DNA from: an uncultured Ruminiclostridium sp. | GTDB taxonomy: Bacteria > Bacillota > Clostridia > Oscillospirales > Ruminococcaceae | DNA: 64,000 nucleotides | Assembly: GCA_944386545.1 (NCBI GenBank) | Contig: CALXBK010000007.1 | Span: 1 to 64,000 of the forward strand | Direction: 5' to 3' | In this document: positions 59,730 to 64,000 of the stretch, one piece after another | Position numbering within the stretch: the stretch's first letter is position 1 | Layout: each line of letters begins with the position of its first letter | Position numbers and translations under genes: made by a program | Notes under the pieces: generated by a model | Databases searched by the model: none | What the model was told of the DNA's origin: nothing | Seen by the model: only the letters and a program-made list of their open reading frames with translations

Positions 59730-61676
59730 TTAGCCCTGCTTTGTGAAGTTAAGCAGACCGCCTGCAAGAATCATGCCCTTGCCGCGCTCGGACAGCTCGC
59801 AGGTTACTTCGTACTGAGCACCCTTTGTAATATTCTTAACGACTATCTTACCGTCGTTTTCTATTGTATTTCTGACGCCTTCAAGCTCAAGAACATCATC
59901 ACGGTCGATGCTGTCATAATCTGCCTCGTTTACAAAGCAGAGGGGGAGAATACCGTTGTTGATGAGGTTCTGTCTGTGGATACGTGCAAAGGACTTGCAG
60001 ATAATAGCCTTAACACCGAGGTACAAGGGTGCAAGTGCGGCATGCTCTCTTGACGAGCCCTGACCGTAGTTTGCGCCGCCGACGATAATGCTCTGACCAA
60101 GCTGTTTCGCCCTTTCGGGGAAGGTATCATCGCATACCGTGAAGCAATGCTGTGAAATAGCGGGGATATTGGAGCGCAGAGGTAATATTTTAGCTCCTGC
60201 GGGCATAATATGGTCTGTGGTAATATTGTCGCCGACCTTGAGAGAAACGGATGCCTTTATGCTTTGTGCAAGAGGAGTGTTTACAGGGAAGGGCTTGATG
60301 TTAGGACCTCTGAGTACCTCAACGGACGGTGCTTCTTCGGGAGAAGCGGGAGCAACGACCATGTTGTCATTAATGAGGAACTTTTCGGGCATTACATACG
60401 GGGGCATATCGCCTGCAGCTCTCGGGTCGGTGAATACGCCGGTAAGAGCTGAAATAGCCGCCGTTTCGGGAGAAACAAGGTAAATCTGACCGTCCTTTGT
60501 TCCGCTTCTGCCTTCAAAGTTTCTGTTGAAGGTACGAAGTGATACGCCCTTTGAGTTGGGAGACTGTCCCATGCCTATGCAAGGACCGCAAGCGCTTTCG
60601 AGTATTCTCGCGCCTGCGCTGATTAAAGTTGATAATGCGCCGCAGTCGGCAAGCATATTGAACACCTGCTTTGAACCGGGAGCAATCGAAAGGCTGACAT
60701 CGGGATGTACCGTTCTGCCCTTGAGAATGTGCGCTACCTTAAGCATATCCTGCAAGGAAGAATTGGTACATGAGCCTATGCAGACCTGATCAATTTTTAT
60801 AGCGCCTAGCTCCTTTACCGGCTTTACGTTGTCGGGGCTGTGAGGACAAGCCGCAAGAGGCTCAAGCGCTGAAAGGTCAATCGTGATTTCTTCATCGTAT
60901 ACAGCGTCTGCGTCTGCATGAAGCTCTACATAATCCTCTTCACGTCCCTGAGCCTTGAGGAATGCTCTGGTCGTTTCGTCGGAGGGGAATATTGAGGTGG
61001 TTGCGCCGAGCTCTGCGCCCATGTTGGTAATAGTCGCTCTTTCGGGAACGCTGAGTGTTGCAACGCCGTCGCCGCAGTATTCTATAACCTTGCCTACGCC
61101 GCCCTTAACCGACATTATCTGAAGCACCTTAAGAATTACATCCTTGGCAGAAACCCAGTCGCCGAGCTTTCCCGTAAGGTTTACCTTTACTACCTTGGGG
61201 CAGGTGATATAATATGCTCCGCCGCCCATTGCAACAGCAACGTCAAGACCGCCCGCACCCATTGCGAGCATACCGATACCGCCGCCTGTGGGGGTATGGC
61301 TGTCCGAGCCTATAAGCGTCTTTCCCGGCTTGCCGAAACGCTCAAGATGTACCTGGTGACAAATGCCGTTGCCGGGGCGTGAGAAATAAATTCCGTGTTT
61401 TTTAGCAACGCTGCCTATGTAGCGGTGGTCGTCGGCATTTTCAAAGCCGGATTGAAGCGTGTTATGGTCGATGTATGCAAGAGATTTCTCTGTCTTTACT
61501 CTGTCGATACCCATAGCCTCAAACTGAAGATATGCCATTGTACCTGTTGCGTCCTGTGTCAGCGTCTGATCGATTTTAAGACCTATCTCCGTACCCTTGA
61601 TCATCTCGCCGTCAACAATGTGTGCCTTGATAATCTTTTCGGTAAGGGTAAGTCCCTTTGTTTCATTGATTTCCAT
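59730..61676 (-). CDS. acnA: Aconitate hydratase (mitochondrial-type)
   Basis: The 648-residue Fe-S enzyme isomerises citrate to isocitrate. Cluster cysteines are in GSCTNSSLQDM and SACGPCIGMGQSPNS. The GSDSHTPTGGG and RSGTKDGQIYLVSPETAA regions and the C-terminal swivel (GSSREHAALAPLYLGVKA) are all present. The start at 61676 follows GAGGAGGAC. Its consensus promoter at 61711-61739 drives acnA-icd-rex, which provides 2-oxoglutarate by the oxidative arm. Confidence 0.94.
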   Translation of the reverse strand: MEINETKGLTLTEKIIKAHIVDGEMIKGTEIGLKIDQTLTQDATGTMAYLQFEAMGIDRVKTEKSLAYIDHNTLQSGFENADDHRYIGSVAKKHGIYFSRPGNGICHQVHLERFGKPGKTLIGSDSHTPTGGGIGMLAMGAGGLDVAVAMGGGAYYITCPKVVKVNLTGKLGDWVSAKDVILKVLQIMSVKGGVGKVIEYCGDGVATLSVPERATITNMGAELGATTSIFPSDETTRAFLKAQGREEDYVELHADADAVYDEEITIDLSALEPLAACPHSPDNVKPVKELGAIKIDQVCIGSCTNSSLQDMLKVAHILKGRTVHPDVSLSIAPGSKQVFNMLADCGALSTLISAGARILESACGPCIGMGQSPNSKGVSLRTFNRNFEGRSGTKDGQIYLVSPETAAISALTGVFTDPRAAGDMPPYVMPEKFLINDNMVVAPASPEEAPSVEVLRGPNIKPFPVNTPLAQSIKASVSLKVGDNITTDHIMPAGAKILPLRSNIPAISQHCFTVCDDTFPERAKQLGQSIIVGGANYGQGSSREHAALAPLYLGVKAIICKSFARIHRQNLINNGILPLCFVNEADYDSIDRDDVLELEGVRNTIENDGKIVVKNITKGAQYEVTCELSERGKGMILAGGLLNFTKQG

Positions 61677-61710
61677 TAGGTCGTCCTCCTCTTGTACTGA
61701 TATACGATAC

Positions 61711-61739
61711 ATTATACAATAATACGGCTGAAATGTCAA
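61711..61739 (-). promoter_or_regulatory. Consensus promoter of acnA-icd-rex
   Basis: Minus strand TTGACA (61734-61739), 17 bases, TATAAT (61711-61716), an exact match. Confidence 0.88.
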
Positions 61740-61986
61740 GAAATTATCAATTTCGGTTCAACGCTCTCAAATGCGGTAAAAAGACGCTTTTGAAAGGATT
61801 TTTAAATGCGTTTTTATTTGTGTAATTTGCACAATTATGAAAATTAAATTTCACATATTGATAGAATTTTATATTTATTAAAGTAAAAGGTGAGAAAAAA
61901 AATATATTTTTCATGACTTCATACTTGAGTAGTTATCTGATAATGATAAAATTTTCTCGTGTATATTGCGGGAAATCCGCTTATAT
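61740..61986. other. AT-rich spacer with a possible plus-strand promoter
   Basis: About 250 bases without a gene. TTGAGT (61925-61930), 16 bases, TAAAAT (61947-61952) may be the promoter of the GHL10 lipoprotein. Nothing else is supported. Confidence 0.45.
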
Positions 61987-62121
61987 AACTCAGGCAAAAT
62001 GTCCACTGCCTTTATGGCGGCGGGTTGTATATTCGGTTTCGGTTGTGATTAAACCACCAACCGAAGCTTTAACGCGGCTTCGCTGCGGCTTGCCGGGTTG
62101 AATGACGGGGCAAACCCTTTA
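61987..62121. repeat. Dispersed structured repeat, copy B
   Basis: Aligns with copy A at 48370-48508 from AACTCAGGCAAAATGTCC through the hairpin TTCGGTTTCGGTTG/CAACCGAA, GCGGCTTCGCTGC, GGCTTGCC and TTGAATGACGGGGCAAAC. The arms of its main hairpin differ from copy A but still pair. It lies in the leader of the GHL10 gene, so it is transcribed if the promoter at 61925 is used. Confidence 0.75.
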
Positions 62122-62159
62122 TCAAACGGCAAAATCCCTTAAATTCGGAAGGAAAAGAT

Positions 62160-63755
62160 ATGCAATTCAAGACAGTAATTAAGTTTGCTGCTTTATTTTT
62201 ATCGGCAACGCTGTTTATCGGCGGCTGCTCGGCTCCCGTGGTATTTGTCAACGGAAGCTCAGAAACAACCGCAACCTACCTTAACGGAGCGTATATATCC
62301 GGTGTACCCGTGACAGGCACGGAAAAGCCGGTAGAGAGTATTCCCACTCAGACGACAACAGGCGGAAAAAATACAGATGAAACCTCAGATACGTCACCGA
62401 AGCCCCAAACGCCTGCAAATTCCCGCTCACAGGAGCAAAGCGTTCCCGAAACACCTAAGCAGACAATGAAATCTGAGGTAAATTCTGATATTCCCACGGT
62501 TGACGATGGATATGACGTTCCGAAAACCTCTGTCACCGTAACCGAAACGACAACAACGACGCAGACAGTAACAAAACCACCGCAAACGGATACTCCTACG
62601 AAAGAGGATGTTACCGATTATCCGTCCGAGCTTCCTCAGAACAGCTATACAGCGTTAAATCACAAAACCGTACACGGCGTGTGGATATGGTACTCCGAGC
62701 TTTACCCGATACTTACGGGTAAAACAAAATCCCAGTTTGAAGTGGGCATAGGTGAATATTACGATAACTGCCTTTCGCTTGGGATAAATACGGTGTTTGT
62801 TCATGTAAGACCGTTCGGCGACGCATTATACAAGTCTGACTATTACCCCTGGTCGGAATACTGCACAGGCTATATCGGCGTTGCTCCCGATTATGATCCG
62901 CTTGAAGTGATGATAGAGCAGGCGCACAAGAGGAATATTTCCTTTCATGCGTGGGTAAATCCTCTGCGTTGCTATTATTATGACGACATTACGCAGGTAA
63001 GCGGTAATTACCTCACAAGAAAGTGGTATAATGAGAAAAACGGCGATTATATCGTTAATGTCAATAATCATTGGTGGCTCAATCCCGCCTATGATGAAGT
63101 AAGAGAGCTTGTTGCGCTCGGTGCGGCGGAGATAGTTTCAAAATACGATGTGGACGGAGTACATATAGACGATTACTTCTATCCCACTACCGATTTGAGC
63201 TTCGATAGCATAGCTTTTTCTGCATCGGGGTATTCGAGCCTTGAGCAGTTCAGACTTGATAATTGCACAAAAATGGTAGATGAGATGTACAAAGCCGTAA
63301 AGGCGCACAATCCGACGGCACTTTTCGGTGTCAGCGCACAGGGTAACGTTACAAACAACCGCGAACAGCTTTATGCCGACGTTGAAAAGTGGTCAAGTGA
63401 AAGAGGCTATGTTGATTATATGGCGCCTCAGATATATTACGGTTTTGAAAATTCCGGTCAGCCCTTTGCAGATGTGGTCGAGCAATGGGATGAAATGCTT
63501 GCGGGGACGGGAAAAGAGCTTATTCCCGGTCTTGCCGTCTATAAGATAGGCACGGAGGATACCTGGGCAGGCAGCGGAAAATACGAATGGATAAACGATA
63601 CCGAAATACTTAAACGTCAGATAGAAAAATCACGCACCGCAAATGCCTATGCAGGAGTAATACTGTACAGCTATCAGTTTATTTTTACTCCCGACAGCAG
63701 TGTTTCGTCGGCGGTGCAGAAGGAAATTGCGGCAATAAAGCCGCTGCTTGTATAG
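62160..63755 (+). CDS. GHL10 (DUF187)-type glycosidase-like lipoprotein
   Basis: The 531-residue exported protein has a lipobox (FIGGC at about 19-23), a Thr/Pro/Ser-rich linker (about 40-150) and a family GHL10 TIM-barrel-like domain. Motifs are HGVWIWYSELYPIL, VHVRPFGDALYKSDYYPWS, NISFHAWVNPLR and the acidic segment YDVDGVHIDDYFYP. GHL10 proteins are predicted glycoside hydrolases of unknown substrate, often near wall genes. AAGGAAAAG lies before the ATG. A second secreted-protein gene follows after 27 bases, probably in the same operon. Confidence 0.85.
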   Translation: MQFKTVIKFAALFLSATLFIGGCSAPVVFVNGSSETTATYLNGAYISGVPVTGTEKPVESIPTQTTTGGKNTDETSDTSPKPQTPANSRSQEQSVPETPKQTMKSEVNSDIPTVDDGYDVPKTSVTVTETTTTTQTVTKPPQTDTPTKEDVTDYPSELPQNSYTALNHKTVHGVWIWYSELYPILTGKTKSQFEVGIGEYYDNCLSLGINTVFVHVRPFGDALYKSDYYPWSEYCTGYIGVAPDYDPLEVMIEQAHKRNISFHAWVNPLRCYYYDDITQVSGNYLTRKWYNEKNGDYIVNVNNHWWLNPAYDEVRELVALGAAEIVSKYDVDGVHIDDYFYPTTDLSFDSIAFSASGYSSLEQFRLDNCTKMVDEMYKAVKAHNPTALFGVSAQGNVTNNREQLYADVEKWSSERGYVDYMAPQIYYGFENSGQPFADVVEQWDEMLAGTGKELIPGLAVYKIGTEDTWAGSGKYEWINDTEILKRQIEKSRTANAYAGVILYSYQFIFTPDSSVSSAVQKEIAAIKPLLV

Positions 63756-63782
63756 GTTTATACATTAGCAGAAAGGTGTAGC

Positions 63783-64000
63783 ATGAAAAAACTATTTAGA
63801 GCTTGTGTAAGCGCGCTTATCACATCATCTGTGCTGTTATCTCCGATGTACGGAGTGTTTGCTTCGGAAAACGAAACAGAAGCTCCCACAGAGCAGCAGT
63901 CGCCTGAAGCGCCCGCACCGATTACCGAAAAAAATTTAAACCTTTCGGAAAATCTCAGGGCGGCAACTGTAAATCTTGAGGATTTCAGTGCAGATAATTT
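63783..64000 (+). CDS. Secreted protein, truncated by window end
   Basis: The first 72 codons are visible. The signal peptide (LFRACVSALITSSVLLSPMY, with likely cleavage after VFA at about 27) is followed by an acidic Glu/Pro/Thr-rich region (ENETEAPTEQQSPEAPAP). The rest lies past the window edge. GAAAGGTG precedes the ATG. Function cannot be assigned. Confidence 0.7.
   Translation, partial: MKKLFRACVSALITSSVLLSPMYGVFASENETEAPTEQQSPEAPAPITEKNLNLSENLRAATVNLEDFSADN

Noticed and set aside
1-64000. CRISPR array
   Set aside because: No regularly spaced direct repeats and no cas genes were seen.

Overview
The window looks like a chromosomal contig from a low-to-mid GC, endospore-forming member of the Clostridia, most likely an Oscillospiraceae/Ruminococcus-type gut anaerobe. 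The evidence is the sporulation set (spoVT, spoVB, yabP, yabQ, divIC in Bacillus-like order), Rex, a Firmicutes-style DnaD/DnaI pair, DUF4364, AGGAGG-type ribosome sites, frequent GTG and TTG starts, and many TTGACA-17-TATAAT promoters. The taxonomy is inference from gene content.

Region 1 (1-11.0 kb) is an accessory defence island with codon use unlike the rest. The start of a gene, probably a TetR-type regulator, runs off the left edge. Next come a small XRE repressor and, divergently, a SLOG/DUF1273 protein. One long minus-strand operon follows from about 10.96 kb down to 1.3 kb: a WYL regulator, hsdM, hsdS, hsdR, an unrecognised 145-aa gene, a SLATT two-TM effector, a CD-NTase (SMODS) and a DUF4268 PD-(D/E)XK-like protein. 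A type I restriction system and a CBASS-like cyclic-nucleotide module therefore appear to share one transcript. A GGTGATA operator family recurs at both ends of the island.

Region 2 (11.2-23.4 kb) begins with a tRNA-Leu/tRNA-Ser operon that closes the island. It continues with housekeeping and envelope genes: a GT4 glycosyltransferase, spoVT, tadA, an XRE repressor with a 34-aa membrane peptide, a phosphatase, tex, a YcxB-like protein, queH, corA, zapA, a U32 peptidase and dut. The corA leader carries a 25-codon upstream ORF interlocked with mutually exclusive hairpins.

Region 3 (23.4-42 kb) holds the elongasome operon mreB-mreC-mreD-PBP2, then minD, mgsA, hisS, thrS, a PHP phosphoesterase, an Lrp-like regulator with an aminotransferase, ispE, an Asp23-like protein, a FakA/YloV-like protein, recG, rsmE and a small acidic membrane protein.

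Region 4 (42-64 kb) has the helicase-loader pair (DnaD-like, DnaI-like), a transglutaminase-like secreted protein with a large lipoprotein, DUF4364, aroC and aroA. The aroA leader holds a MITE-like element. After it come spoVB-mazG-HU-rqcP-yabP-yabQ-divIC, then ppa-maf and the minus-strand aconitase-isocitrate dehydrogenase-rex operon. The window ends with a GHL10-type lipoprotein and the start of another secreted protein. A roughly 140-bp structured repeat occurs twice, with a third fragment elsewhere.
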